Shown piece after piece: positions 1 to 7,780 of a stretch of 64,000 nucleotides of DNA. Made by a program: the position numbers and the translations under genes. Location: the NCBI GenBank assembly GCA_050699955.1, contig JBOHGD010000008.1, positions 1-64,000 on the forward strand, written 5' to 3'. Each line of letters opens with the position of its first letter. Position 1 is the stretch's first letter. The notes under the pieces are model-generated. The model was not told the origin of the DNA. It did not search any database and worked only from the letters and a program-made list of their open reading frames with translations. The DNA comes from GCA-003244245 sp050699955. Its GTDB lineage: Bacteria > Actinomycetota > Actinomycetes > Mycobacteriales > Pseudonocardiaceae.

Positions 1-142
1 GGCTCGCTGCGCTCGACCCTGCGGGCAGACCCTTGCCCGGCCGGCCCCGGCATGGTCGATCGGGGATCGCCGACGCGAGGAGAGAGACCACCGCTTTGGG
101 CCGGGCGTGTGAGGATCGGGCGCCTGGTCACCGCGACGTTTT

Positions 143-643
143 GTGGAATGGAGCACCCCCGGGGTGACCCAACTGGTCGTATCCCCTGCCGTGGCCTGGC
201 ACGAGGCCGGGCATGCCGTGGCGTACGTAGTCCACCGGGTGCGGTTCCGGACGGTCACGGCCCGCTGCACTCTGCCGGGTATCGCGGGCATGGTTGGACT
301 GGATAAGTTGCCGGCTGATCCGAGGGTCCGGGCGGTGGTCGCCCATTGTGGGCCGCTGGCTGAGGCGCGGTGGCAGTTACTCCGTCATCAGGGCACCGGG
401 CCTACCTGGGATGCCGACCGGCGCCGCTACGAGGCCGCCGCGTACGACACGGGTGGTGGTGCCGATATGGACACGGTCCGCGGCGCGCTACAAGCCTTGC
501 ACTCCGCGGGCGACCCGTACCGAGACGTGGGTCGAGACCTGATCCGGCTCAACTGGCGGCCGATCGAGCGGGTCGCGGCAGCCCTGGTCGAGCGTGACCT
601 GTCCCATCTCGAGGTCGTGGGTCTGGCCGGTGCGGTGTGGTGA
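143..643 (+). CDS. M41-like (FtsH peptidase-type) zinc metalloprotease domain protein
   Basis: A stand-alone putative zinc protease of about 166 aa. The N-terminal third carries WHEAGHAVAY, the HExxH zinc motif, and GPLAEARW follows about 45 residues later, which resembles the GxxAE segment of the M41/M50-like peptidases. There is no AAA+ domain, so it is far shorter than FtsH; such mini-M41 proteins occur in actinobacterial mobile elements (family knowledge). No transmembrane segment is evident. The start is uncertain: ATG 143 is used, but in-frame GTG codons lie downstream and no strong Shine-Dalgarno is visible. Its TGA overlaps the next gene by four bases (GTGA), so the two are probably translationally coupled. 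Substrate unknown. Confidence 0.6.
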   Translation: MEWSTPGVTQLVVSPAVAWHEAGHAVAYVVHRVRFRTVTARCTLPGIAGMVGLDKLPADPRVRAVVAHCGPLAEARWQLLRHQGTGPTWDADRRRYEAAAYDTGGGADMDTVRGALQALHSAGDPYRDVGRDLIRLNWRPIERVAAALVERDLSHLEVVGLAGAVW

Positions 644-1119
644 GCGGGCCCGATGTGGTCGCACTCGTCGACCAGGCCGACGCCGCCGGCCGCGACGGTG
701 CCCGCATCATCGGCGCGTTGGCTGCGGAGTTCGGCGGGACGCTCCGCCAGGCCCAACCGGGCGGAGCCGCGGCCGTCATCGTGGCCAAACTCTTGGACCG
801 GGCGGCCAGCGGCCAACTGGCCGGGTGCCTGCACCTTTCCCCCACCCTGGCGCCCGTGTGGTGGCTCGCGTCCCGGCCTGGCTGGCTCCGGTGCCTGACG
901 TGCGCGCAGCGGGCCGCGCCGATCAGCGACCAGCACGCAGGCCGGACCTGTGACCTCTGCGGGGCCGCCGGCGAGGTGGTGTATCCGCACGCGGTGCGGC
1001 TCCGCCCCATCGTCCTGGATCCGCCGGGGTTACTGCGGGTAACAGGGATCGGTCCGGTGATCTGCCTGTCCCAGCTGTGCGCCACTTGCCGACCCGTGCA
1101 CCCACCGGACCCGACGTGA
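640..1119 (+). CDS. Hypothetical protein with several CxxC zinc-ribbon motifs
   Basis: About 159 aa. The first half is alanine-rich and predicted helical. The second half has three cysteine pairs (CLTC, CDLC and a C-terminal CATC), with WLRCLTCAQ and TCDLCGAAGE typical of a zinc ribbon. I do not recognise the family. It starts at GTG 640 (or GTG 637) overlapping the stop of the metalloprotease gene, so the two form an operon. A zinc ribbon could bind nucleic acid or be structural only. Confidence 0.55.
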   Translation: MSGPDVVALVDQADAAGRDGARIIGALAAEFGGTLRQAQPGGAAAVIVAKLLDRAASGQLAGCLHLSPTLAPVWWLASRPGWLRCLTCAQRAAPISDQHAGRTCDLCGAAGEVVYPHAVRLRPIVLDPPGLLRVTGIGPVICLSQLCATCRPVHPPDPT

Positions 1120-1178
1120 TCTGGCCACTCGCGTGGCTCCGTCGACCGACCCGCCACCAACAGGAGGAACACCCCCCG

Positions 1179-1661
1179 ATGACCCCCCACACCAGCCCGC
1201 CTGACGTATCGACCCTGACCGACCGAGACCGGGAATTGATTGCGGGTTACACCACCGCCGTGCGGGTGGCGGTCGAGCACCTAGCCTCGGTTGTCGCTCG
1301 GCCGGCCTTCGGCACCGGATCTTCGCCGTATGCGTTGACCACGCAACTAAAAACGTGGTGGGAGGACCTGTCCCGTCTCACTCGGCTGCTCTCGCCGGCT
1401 GGACGCCCCTATCTCGAGGAAGAGCTCGCCCGCTGGTTCCGCAGCCGGGACGGCGTCTTGTGGGCTTGCGTCGCCGAGCTCGAGCGTCAGGCGCTCATCG
1501 GGGAGCCGGGCGTGCCGCGACCCGAAGATCCGTCTACCGGCCGCGTCGGCGAATTGGGCTACTACGGCTACACCGCAGGGGAGCCCTTCCGGTGGGATGA
1601 CCCGGTCCGCGTGCACCTTGAAGTGGACAGCGGCGGCGTCGTCAGAGTGCTGCCGTCATGA
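1179..1661 (+). CDS. Hypothetical protein of the accessory island
   Basis: A protein of 160 aa from ATG 1179, chosen because AGGAGG lies nine bases upstream; the reading frame is open further back but has no better start. It is predicted mostly helical, with a tryptophan-rich middle (WWEDLSRLTRL) and a C-terminal part that may form a short beta region (VRVHLEVDSGGVVRV). No known domain recognised. Its TGA overlaps the ATG of the next gene (ATGA at 1658), so it is coupled to it. It probably belongs to the same operon as the two genes upstream. Confidence 0.5.
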   Translation: MTPHTSPPDVSTLTDRDRELIAGYTTAVRVAVEHLASVVARPAFGTGSSPYALTTQLKTWWEDLSRLTRLLSPAGRPYLEEELARWFRSRDGVLWACVAELERQALIGEPGVPRPEDPSTGRVGELGYYGYTAGEPFRWDDPVRVHLEVDSGGVVRVLPS

Positions 1662-1954
1662 CCCGCGCTCGCAGGCTCCCACCGCTGCGTCTGCGGCGGC
1701 CGTTTTCGCCGCCGAAAGACGAAACCATGCGAAATGAAAACAGCCCGTCTTTGGCCGTCGATGTGGACCCGCTGCAAGCGGTACTGCAGGACCCTACTGA
1801 CTGGGCCGCCCTGCTCCAGCAGCTCGACGACCAGGAGCCTCTCCGCGCTCTGCTGGCCACCCTGGACAACGACCCGGAGGTGCTCGCCGCGTTCCTGGAC
1901 GTGCTCAACGGCGGGCCGAAAGCGGGGGATCTCAAGCACCGCCATTGGCTTTAA
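1658..1954 (+). CDS. Small hypothetical protein, last gene of the first island operon
   Basis: 98 aa from ATG 1658 (ATGA overlap with the upstream gene). The first 23 residues are Arg/Pro-rich, so an alternative start at ATG 1727, giving a 75-aa acidic helical protein with LLQQLDDQEPLRALLATLD, is equally plausible. No family recognised. The operon ends here; a strong hairpin lies about 100 bases downstream. Confidence 0.45.
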   Translation: MTRARRLPPLRLRRPFSPPKDETMRNENSPSLAVDVDPLQAVLQDPTDWAALLQQLDDQEPLRALLATLDNDPEVLAAFLDVLNGGPKAGDLKHRHWL

Positions 1955-2055
1955 GTTAAACCGTCCCCCCTCAGCGTGCGGGTGCGCGCGTCAGACCCGC
2001 CCGTCGAGTGCTGCTGAGCGCTCGCTAGTCTGCCCGCACCCCGCAGACCCCGTAG

Positions 2056-2100
2056 ACCGACAGGCCCGGCCCTCCATCACGGGGGGCCGGGCCTGTCGGT
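2056..2100 (+). terminator. 17-bp perfect stem-loop, probable terminator
   Basis: ACCGACAGGCCCGGCCC (2056-2072) pairs perfectly with 2084-2100 around an 11-base loop. It sits about 100 bases after the end of the first island operon. It is not followed by a clear T-run, which is common for terminators in high-GC actinobacteria. It could also serve as a transcript-stabilising hairpin. Confidence 0.6.
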
Positions 2101-2114
2101 GCAGCCGTGCCCCC

Positions 2115-2213
2115 GTTTCGCTGGCGGGGCCGTGAGCGTCGCGCGGCGTGCGGCCACGATGCGACGAACCGGCCGCACCGGCATCCGAGAGCGACATGCG
2201 CCACCCGTAGGCC
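2115..2213 (-). pseudogene. Degenerate inverted copy of the island gene at 3844-4179
   Basis: Read on the minus strand this stretch encodes YGWRMSLSDAGAA, identical to a segment of the 111-aa protein encoded at 3844-4179; 20 consecutive bases (TACGGGTGGCGCATGTCGCT) are identical, and similarity continues into the CCGCACGCCGCGCGACGCTCA stretch. A one-base loss after the GAGAA-equivalent codons shifts the frame, and the similarity ends on both sides, so only about 100 bases of the gene remain. It records an inverted duplication or a second insertion of related mobile DNA. Confidence 0.7.
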
Positions 2214-2288
2214 GTGTGGTGTCGTGCGTCATGGGCCGGGTGTGCCTGGCGGATCACCCGGGAGGGTGGCAAGTAGCCTCGGAATCAC

Positions 2289-2354
2289 CTCCTCACCGAG
2301 GTGTACCGCCCCGGGGCGACGGCCCCGGGGCATCGGTGAGGAGCCGGTGAGGAG
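2289..2354 (+). promoter_or_regulatory. Leader hairpin and direct repeats before the XRE regulator
   Basis: CTCCTCACCGA (2289-2299) pairs with TCGGTGAGGAG (2333-2343). Inside lies a second stem, CCCCGGGGC (2309-2317) with GCCCCGGGG (2322-2330). The distal arm CGGTGAGGAG is repeated directly at 2345-2354, eleven bases later, and this second copy contains the probable ribosome binding site for the ATG at 2364. Likely an operator or a leader controlling the regulator's own translation; inference. Confidence 0.5.
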
Positions 2355-2363
2355 AGGTCCGTC

Positions 2364-3554
2364 ATGGACGCTGAGGAAGCACGCACGATCGGCCGGCGGG
2401 TCCGCCAGGTCCGCTACGCGCGGCGCAAGTCCCTGCGGGTGATCGCCGGACTGGCTGGGATGAGTACGACGATGCTGCACCGGATCGAGGCCGGGCAACG
2501 GGCACTGGACAGCCGATCGGAGACCGTCGCGCTAGCGAACGCGCTAGAGGTCGCGCCGACTGATCTGGTCAGCCTTCCCGTGCCCGCACCAGCCGATGGG
2601 GAGGCTGACAGCGCAGCCGAAGAGGTGCGACTCGCGCTCATGGGGGTCAATCACCGGCACCCTGATGGGGAGGTTCTCACCCTGGATGCCCTGCGCGAAC
2701 AGGTCGGTGCACTAGCCGACGCGGGTAACGAGGGTGATCAGGAGCTGATCGGCAGGGAACTCCCGGCCCTGATCCGCAACACGCACACCTCCGTCACAGA
2801 TGGGCGGGACGTCGCCGAGCTACTCGACGTGGTGGTCGCCTTGCACACTCAGGTAACCATCGGCTGGTTGCGTACTGCCGGTGTGTCGATAGACCTGCGT
2901 GAGCAGGCCGCGCTGCTGGCACGGAATGCCGCCGAGGAGCGGGGCACCTTGACCGTGATGGGGCTTGCTGCGGGCGCGGCGGTCCGGGTGATGCTTTCCA
3001 CGGGGGCATTCGACTTAGCGCAAGCCGAGCTCGACTCGGTGACCATGCCGACAAACACTCCGGAATCCACCCAGCTCGCCGGAATGCTGGCCTTGTTCCG
3101 GTCGCTGGTGGCCGCGTCGGACGGCCGCCAAGGGGACGTTGAGGCACCGCTGGAGTACGCCACGGAGCTGGCGCAGCGGACCGGGCAGGGCAACGCCTAC
3201 TGGATGGGATTCGGACCGACGAACGTGGGTTTGTGGCGGATGGCGGCGGCGCTGGAGGTCAAGGACTACGACCGGGCCGTGGCCGTCGCGGAGGGCCTGA
3301 ATCCGCGGGAGCACCCCAGCCATGAGCGGCAGGCCACGTACTGGATGGACTACGGCCGCGCGCTGGCGCGGCTGAACGGGCGGCATGAGGATGCCGTGCG
3401 GGCGTTCCGCACCGCTGAGCGCCTGTTCCCGATGCGGGTGCTGCGCAATCCGTTCGTCCGTGAGGTGCTCGCCGAGTTGCTGACCCGCTCGCGGCGTGAC
3501 GCGGTCGGCCGGGAGTTGCGTGGGATGGCCTACCGGGCTGGCCTGCCCGTGTAG
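2364..3554 (+). CDS. XRE-family transcriptional regulator with C-terminal helical repeat domain
   Basis: 396 aa. Residues about 8-70 form a Cro/C1-type helix-turn-helix (RRVRQVRYARRKSLRVIAGL, then STTMLHRIEAGQRAL). The remaining 300 residues are helical and TPR-like, with alanine-rich helices and a stretch typical of the large actinobacterial XRE regulators (YWMDYGRALARLNGRHEDAV). Such proteins commonly control mobile-element or differentiation genes, the C-terminal domain being a ligand or partner sensor (family knowledge). The start ATG 2364 has GGAGAG upstream. The regulated promoter is unknown; the hairpin and repeats directly upstream suggest autoregulation. A terminator-like hairpin follows the gene. 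Confidence 0.8.
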   Translation: MDAEEARTIGRRVRQVRYARRKSLRVIAGLAGMSTTMLHRIEAGQRALDSRSETVALANALEVAPTDLVSLPVPAPADGEADSAAEEVRLALMGVNHRHPDGEVLTLDALREQVGALADAGNEGDQELIGRELPALIRNTHTSVTDGRDVAELLDVVVALHTQVTIGWLRTAGVSIDLREQAALLARNAAEERGTLTVMGLAAGAAVRVMLSTGAFDLAQAELDSVTMPTNTPESTQLAGMLALFRSLVAASDGRQGDVEAPLEYATELAQRTGQGNAYWMGFGPTNVGLWRMAAALEVKDYDRAVAVAEGLNPREHPSHERQATYWMDYGRALARLNGRHEDAVRAFRTAERLFPMRVLRNPFVREVLAELLTRSRRDAVGRELRGMAYRAGLPV

Positions 3555-3561
3555 CCCATCC

Positions 3562-3598
3562 GGGGGATGTTCCGTCTTTAGAACACTCCCCGTTTCTG
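3562..3598 (+). terminator. Hairpin after the XRE regulator
   Basis: GGGGATGTTC pairs with GAACACTCCCC (3581-3591) with a one-base bulge, a loop of about eight bases, and a short GTTTCTG tail. It lies just after the XRE stop codon and before the next gene, as expected of an intrinsic terminator. Confidence 0.55.
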
Positions 3599-3616
3599 CA
3601 CAGCCACGGTCGGTGC

Positions 3617-3847
3617 ATGAACACGGGGGACCCGGACCGGGCCATCATGCAACGCGAGAATGAGCGCTCCCGCATGGTGGCGATGGGCAAACGCGCCGAC
3701 GACGGGCAGGTGTGCACGCTGCTGCTGGTTGGTGAGACAGGCGGCGGCTGGTGCATCTACCCGCACGGGGTCGGCACGCTCGGGGTCCGGGTCCCGGCCA
3801 CCGAGGCGCAGCGCCTGGCCCGCGCCATCCTCGGCGGCGCGTCATGA
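3617..3847 (+). CDS. Small hypothetical protein of the accessory island
   Basis: 76 aa from ATG 3617. The N-terminal part is charged; the C-terminal part (GGGWCIYPHGVGTLGVRVP) looks like a small beta fold ending in a helix. No family recognised. Its stop overlaps the start of the next gene (ATGA at 3844), which marks a two-gene unit between the XRE regulator and the first recombinase. Confidence 0.5.
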   Translation: MNTGDPDRAIMQRENERSRMVAMGKRADDGQVCTLLLVGETGGGWCIYPHGVGTLGVRVPATEAQRLARAILGGAS

Positions 3848-4179
3848 CCGAGGTCAGCACGGAGCTGACGGAGTGGCTCGCGCTGCAGCGCATCCGGGCC
3901 GGCCGAATCTCCAAGCTGGTTGAAGGTCTCTACGTCGACTACGGCCGGCCGATTCCCGGCTACGTCAGTGATGCCCTGCAGCGGGCTGAGGCGGACGGCT
4001 TCACGGTCCTGACGGGTGACCCGATCGGCTACGGGTGGCGCATGTCGCTGTCCGATGCCGGTGCCGCCCGGTTCCACGTGTTGTGGGCCGCACGCCGCGC
4101 GACGCTCACCGCCCCTCCGGCGAAGTTCCTGCGAACCCCGACCGGGGTCTGGCCCGTCCTTAACCAGGGGGACCTTTAG
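3844..4179 (+). CDS. Hypothetical island protein (intact copy of the remnant at 2115-2213)
   Basis: 111 aa from ATG 3844, which overlaps the preceding stop. The N-terminal half is helical (TEWLALQRIRAGRISKLVEG, VSDALQRAEADGFTVL) and resembles a small winged-helix or DNA-binding fold; the middle carries GYGWRMSLSDAGAARFHVLW. Function unknown. A broken inverted copy of its central part lies upstream at 2115-2213, which shows the family has been duplicated or inserted more than once here. Confidence 0.55.
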   Translation: MTEVSTELTEWLALQRIRAGRISKLVEGLYVDYGRPIPGYVSDALQRAEADGFTVLTGDPIGYGWRMSLSDAGAARFHVLWAARRATLTAPPAKFLRTPTGVWPVLNQGDL

Positions 4180-4331
4180 ACGCCGGTCGGTCGCCGGTCT
4201 GAGCAGTCCCTCCCCCGCGTGCTCCCGGCGGCCGGCCGGTTTCCATGATGAGCGGTAACACGATCACGCCTCCCACCGATCTACCTTACGATAAGCTGCC
4301 TTAGCGCAAGCTAGAAATGGGGGGATTTGTG

Positions 4332-5327
4332 ATGATCTCCAGTACCGCCGTGGAACCGGCCACCACCCACACCGCTGCCGATCGGGCGGTGTCGGCGGGC
4401 ACCCGGGCGCGCATCCTGGACGCCGTGCCCGACAACACCCGCCGCGCCTACACCCGCCAGTGGGACCTGTTCGCCGGCTGGTGCGCCGCGCACGGCCGGG
4501 CAGCGCTACCGGCCACCGGGGAAACCCTCGCCGAGTACGTCGCGGCGCTCGCCGACGCCGGACGCTCACCGGCCACCATCGAACAGGCCAGCGCCGCGAT
4601 CCGCACCGCGCACCGCACCGCCGGACACCACCACCAGCCCGACACCCGAGCCGCGCGTCTGGTGCTCCGCGGGCACCGCCGGGACCGCGCCGAGTCCGGC
4701 CGCCGCGCCCGGCAGGCACCACCGGTCACGATCGACGCGCTGCGGGCCATGGTCGAGACCTGCGACCCGGCCACGGTGATCGGGTCACGTGACCGGGTGG
4801 TGCTGGTGCTCGGGCTGGCCATGATGGGGCGGCGCTCCGAGCTGGCCGCCCTGAACATCGACGACGTCACCGAAACCCCCGACGGCATCGAGGTGTTGAT
4901 CCGGGCCAGCAAGACCGACCAGGACGCGCACGGCGCGGTGGTCGCGATCCCACCCGGGCAGCACCCGGACACCGACCCTGTTCGGCTGGCGCGGTCCTGG
5001 CTGGCCGTCCTCGCCGAGCACGGGATCACCTCGGGGCGGCTGCTGCGGTCGGTCACCCGCCATGGCCGGATCGGGGCCAGCATGTCGACCGTGGCGATCG
5101 GGGACGTCGTGCGCGCCACCGCGACACGAGCCGGGCTCGCCGAGGCGCACCGATACTCCGCGCACTCACTGCGCGCCGGCGGGGCCACCAGCGCATACCG
5201 GGCGGGTACGCCGGTGTCCGTCATCGCCGCGCACGGCCGCTGGTCACCCAACTCCCCCGTAGTGCTGTCCTACGTCCGCGCGGTCGACCGGTGGCGCGAC
5301 AACGCGGTGCGGGGCATCGGACTGTAG
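4332..5327 (+). CDS. Tyrosine recombinase / integrase
   Basis: 331 aa from ATG 4332, preceded by GGGGGA at good spacing; ATG 4317 in frame is an alternative. An N-terminal SAM-like core-binding domain (NTRRAYTRQWDLFAGWCAAH, LAEYVAALADAGRSPATI) is followed by the catalytic domain with the expected Arg (GRRSELAAL), Lys (RASKTDQ), HxxR (HSLRAGG), His/Trp box (HGRWSPNSP) and a nucleophile Tyr (VVLSYVRAVD). All catalytic positions look intact. It would cut and rejoin DNA at an attachment site, presumably to move the island. It converges on a second recombinase only 17 bp away. Confidence 0.9.
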   Translation: MISSTAVEPATTHTAADRAVSAGTRARILDAVPDNTRRAYTRQWDLFAGWCAAHGRAALPATGETLAEYVAALADAGRSPATIEQASAAIRTAHRTAGHHHQPDTRAARLVLRGHRRDRAESGRRARQAPPVTIDALRAMVETCDPATVIGSRDRVVLVLGLAMMGRRSELAALNIDDVTETPDGIEVLIRASKTDQDAHGAVVAIPPGQHPDTDPVRLARSWLAVLAEHGITSGRLLRSVTRHGRIGASMSTVAIGDVVRATATRAGLAEAHRYSAHSLRAGGATSAYRAGTPVSVIAAHGRWSPNSPVVLSYVRAVDRWRDNAVRGIGL

Positions 5328-5344
5328 CCGGATACCCCATGGGA

Positions 5345-6241
5345 CTACACGCGGTCTCCCCTGCGGAGTCGTCGCGTAGCCTCTCGCGCCCGCATGTCGG
5401 CGGCCGACGCGCCGTAGCGTTCCAGCATCACGTCGGATGACCAGCCGGCCAGCCGCTTGAGGTCCCGCTCTTGGCCGCCGTTGATCAGGTAGTCGTGGGC
5501 GAAGGTGTGCCGGAACCGGTGCGGGTGCATCCGATCCTTGATCCCGGCCTGCGCGGCGCGGACCTTGATCCGTTCCCTGGCGCCGTCTGTCGACAGGGCG
5601 CCACGCTGGGTCACGAACAGTGTGGCCAGGTGTGCCCAGCGGTGCCGGCGCCGTTCACGCAGGTACCGGTCAACGGCACGCACGGTGCGGGTCGACAGGT
5701 ACACCGGGCGCACCTTTTTGCCCTTGCCGGTCACCAGCGCCATCTCCCGATCCAGGTCGACATCGACGACTGCGAGGCCGCACACCTCGGACACCCGGAC
5801 CCCGGTGTCCAGGAGTAGGCGGATCAGCGCTTCGTCGCGGCGGGAGTTGAAGTCCCGCCCGGCGCACGCGGCGATGAGCGCGGCCAGCTCGGAGTCGTCG
5901 AGCACCGGGACGGATTTCTCGGTCGGTGTCGGGGCGACCATCCCAGCCATGGGGTGCTCGGTCAGCTCCCGCTCGGTGACCAGCCACCCGCAGAACCGGC
6001 GCAGTCCCGCGAAGCGGGTCCGCACGGTCGAGGGCTCCCGGCTTTCGGCGAGGGTGGCGAGCCACTCCCGGATGTTGGTGCGGGTGAGCTCGTCGAGGGT
6101 GGTGGGCTGGTCATGTTCGGTGAGCCAGTCACTGAACTGCTGGACGCTGATGCCGTACAGGACACCGGTCCGCTCGGACTTGCCCTCGGCGCGCAGGTGC
6201 CGTTTGAAGCTCCCGCACAAAGTGTCCAGAGATTCCGCCAC
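5345..6241 (-). CDS. XerC/D-like tyrosine recombinase
   Basis: 298 aa, close to the length of XerC/XerD. Core-binding domain (KRHLRAEGKSERTGVLYG, DWLTEHDQ) then catalytic domain with Arg (DTGVRVSEVCGL), Lys (VTGKGKKVRPV), HxxR (HPHRFRHTFAHDYL), and nucleophile Tyr (VMLERYGASA); the second His box is GWSSD, with Trp in place of His. It belongs to a different subgroup from the recombinase at 4332-5327, with which it converges. It lies next to the presumed chromosomal boundary of the island, so either enzyme could be the island integrase; the two could also work together, as in elements that use paired recombinases. Confidence 0.9.
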   Translation of the reverse strand: MAESLDTLCGSFKRHLRAEGKSERTGVLYGISVQQFSDWLTEHDQPTTLDELTRTNIREWLATLAESREPSTVRTRFAGLRRFCGWLVTERELTEHPMAGMVAPTPTEKSVPVLDDSELAALIAACAGRDFNSRRDEALIRLLLDTGVRVSEVCGLAVVDVDLDREMALVTGKGKKVRPVYLSTRTVRAVDRYLRERRRHRWAHLATLFVTQRGALSTDGARERIKVRAAQAGIKDRMHPHRFRHTFAHDYLINGGQERDLKRLAGWSSDVMLERYGASAADMRAREATRRLRRGDRV

Positions 6242-6273
6242 GGGGGGTAGGTTATCCGGCCAGCTGCCGCTAT

Positions 6274-6299
6274 GCTAGTGGCTGCACGCCGCTAGTTGG
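6274..6299. repeat. Short imperfect direct repeat at the island/chromosome junction
   Basis: GCTAGTGG (6274-6281) and GCTAGTTGG (6291-6299) flank CTGCACGCC. They lie between the end of the XerC/D-like gene and the last codons of the polymerase-domain gene, where an attachment core might be expected. Weak evidence: no second copy at the other end of the island is visible because that end is outside the window or undefined. Confidence 0.25.
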
Positions 6300-7338
6300 A
6301 CGTGTTTTCGCTGGTAGGACGTTTGGCGCGGCTGGGCTGGACCCGGGAGGGCTCGCCGGGCATTTTCGGGTATTCCGGGGGGTAGGGCAGGTCGCCGAGG
6401 TCGTGGTCGCGCTCGTCGCGCACCGACCAGTCCAGCAGCGTCTCCAGACCGAACGACTCATCGTCCAGACCCGCGTGCGGGTCACCCCGCTCGGCCAGCA
6501 GCACCGGCACGGTGCGGACGTCGAAGTCCTCCGGCTCGACCTGGGCCAGGTCCTCCCACGACACCGGCATGGACACCGTAGCCCTCGGCGTGCCGCGCAC
6601 CGACCAGGCCGAGGCGATGGTCCGATCCCGGGCGGCCTGGTTGAAGTCCAGAAACACCCGCTCGCCGCGCTCCTCCTTCCACCACGACACCGTGGCCCGC
6701 TGCGGGATCCGCCGCGCCACCTCCCGGGCCAGCGCGATCACCGCACGGCGCACCTGCACGAACGTCCACTGCGGGTTGATCCGGGCCGCGACGTGAATCC
6801 CTCGGCCGCCGGATGTCTTGGGGTAACCCACCAATCCGGCTTCGGACAGCACCTCGCGCACCACCCCGGCCACCGTGACAGCGTCGGCGAAGGCGGTCCC
6901 CGGCTGCGGGTCGAGATCCACCCGCAGCTCGTCGGGGTGATCGACCAGGGGACGGCGTACCGGCCATGGGTGGAAGTCGAAGGTGCCCAGGTTCGCCGCC
7001 CAGGCCAGCACGGCGGGCTCGGTGGGGCATACCTCGCGAGCGGTCCGCCCAGAAGGAAAGGTGATCTCTACCGAGTCCACCCAGGACGGGGCGCCCCGTG
7101 GCACCCGCTTAGCGTAGAACGGCTGCCCAGCCATCCCATCGACGAAACGCTTGAGCGTCACCGGACGCTCGGCGAGCACGCTGAGCAGCGGCTCGGCCAC
7201 GGCAAGGTAGTACTCCACGATCTGGCGCTTAGTGATGTCGCGATCAGGAAAATACACCTTGTCCGGGTTGGACACCCGCACGATGCGCTCGCCCCGAGGA
7301 CCAGGCACCGTGAGCTCCAGTACGTCGCCGCGACCCAC
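6292..7338 (-). CDS. LigD-type polymerase domain protein (non-homologous end joining primase/polymerase)
   Basis: 348 aa from GTG 7338; TTG 7347 is an alternative. It is the PolDom of bacterial LigD without nuclease or ligase domains: DKVYFPDRDITKRQIVEYY, VTLKRFVDGM, FYAKRVPRGAP, DELRVDLDPQPGT with the metal-binding Asp pair, SGGRGIHVAARI and RVFLDFNQAARDRTIASAWS. Stand-alone PolDom proteins add nucleotides at double-strand ends in concert with Ku and a ligase (family knowledge). The C-terminus (LPYPPEYPKMPGEP, then a basic tail) is normal for this group, so the island next door has not truncated it. No ku or ligase gene is in the window. Confidence 0.85.
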   Translation of the reverse strand: MGRGDVLELTVPGPRGERIVRVSNPDKVYFPDRDITKRQIVEYYLAVAEPLLSVLAERPVTLKRFVDGMAGQPFYAKRVPRGAPSWVDSVEITFPSGRTAREVCPTEPAVLAWAANLGTFDFHPWPVRRPLVDHPDELRVDLDPQPGTAFADAVTVAGVVREVLSEAGLVGYPKTSGGRGIHVAARINPQWTFVQVRRAVIALAREVARRIPQRATVSWWKEERGERVFLDFNQAARDRTIASAWSVRGTPRATVSMPVSWEDLAQVEPEDFDVRTVPVLLAERGDPHAGLDDESFGLETLLDWSVRDERDHDLGDLPYPPEYPKMPGEPSRVQPSRAKRPTSENTSN

Positions 7339-7430
7339 GACCGGCAAGCTACCGCACCATCGCGTCCCGCACAGCGCGCCGCCACCGGCCTCCGGCTGCC
7401 ATCCCCTCTTGCGGGGCTTACCGTGGGAAT

Positions 7431-7748
7431 GTGGTGCTCAGCAACTCCGCGGGCGAAGGGCCGGACGCCGGCCAGCGACGTTGGCTCGACGACGAGCTGA
7501 TCGGGCTGGACCGCGATGATCCCGAGGTGCAGGCCTTCTCCGCGCACCTGACCCGCATTCACCGCAACCACCCTGGCTTCACCGTGGAGGGCTATCTCTC
7601 GGGAGTGCGGGACTTCGCCGACTCGGCCAACCGGACGCAGGGTCTGGCGCGGCTGGCAGCCGTGCTGGTGGTGGGGTTGCTCCTGCTCGGGGCGGCGTTC
7701 GCGGTGTGGCAGACCGCGGCGTTCATCGTCGGCGCCTTGCTGGGCTGA
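7431..7748 (+). CDS. Small membrane protein, unknown function
   Basis: 105 aa from GTG 7431. A soluble N-terminal part (RRWLDDELIGLDRDDPEVQ) is followed by one long or two short hydrophobic segments at the C-terminus (ARLAAVLVVGLLLLGAAFAV, then TAAFIVGALLG). I do not recognise the family. It lies 32 bp upstream of msrB in the same direction and may be co-transcribed. Confidence 0.55.
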   Translation: MVLSNSAGEGPDAGQRRWLDDELIGLDRDDPEVQAFSAHLTRIHRNHPGFTVEGYLSGVRDFADSANRTQGLARLAAVLVVGLLLLGAAFAVWQTAAFIVGALLG

Positions 7749-7780
7749 TGCTGCAGCTAAGCCGGCGTAACCTGGTCGGC

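Larger units (their letters stand above)
1955..2363. other. Gene-free interval with terminator, gene remnant and leader hairpin
   Basis: About 400 bases without an intact gene. It holds a 17-bp perfect hairpin (2056-2100), a degenerate inverted copy of the gene at 3844-4179 (about 2115-2213, minus strand), and a long hairpin with an internal GC stem just before the XRE regulator start (2289-2343). Confidence 0.6.

Noticed and set aside
4284..4310. CTTACGATAAG inverted motif as an integrase core site
   Set aside because: Only a 4-bp stem; no matching copy near the other recombinase.
1..6300. Actinomycete integrative conjugative element (AICE)
   Set aside because: No TraB/FtsK translocase, RepSA or Prim-Pol replication gene is visible, so only a generic recombinase-bearing island can be claimed.
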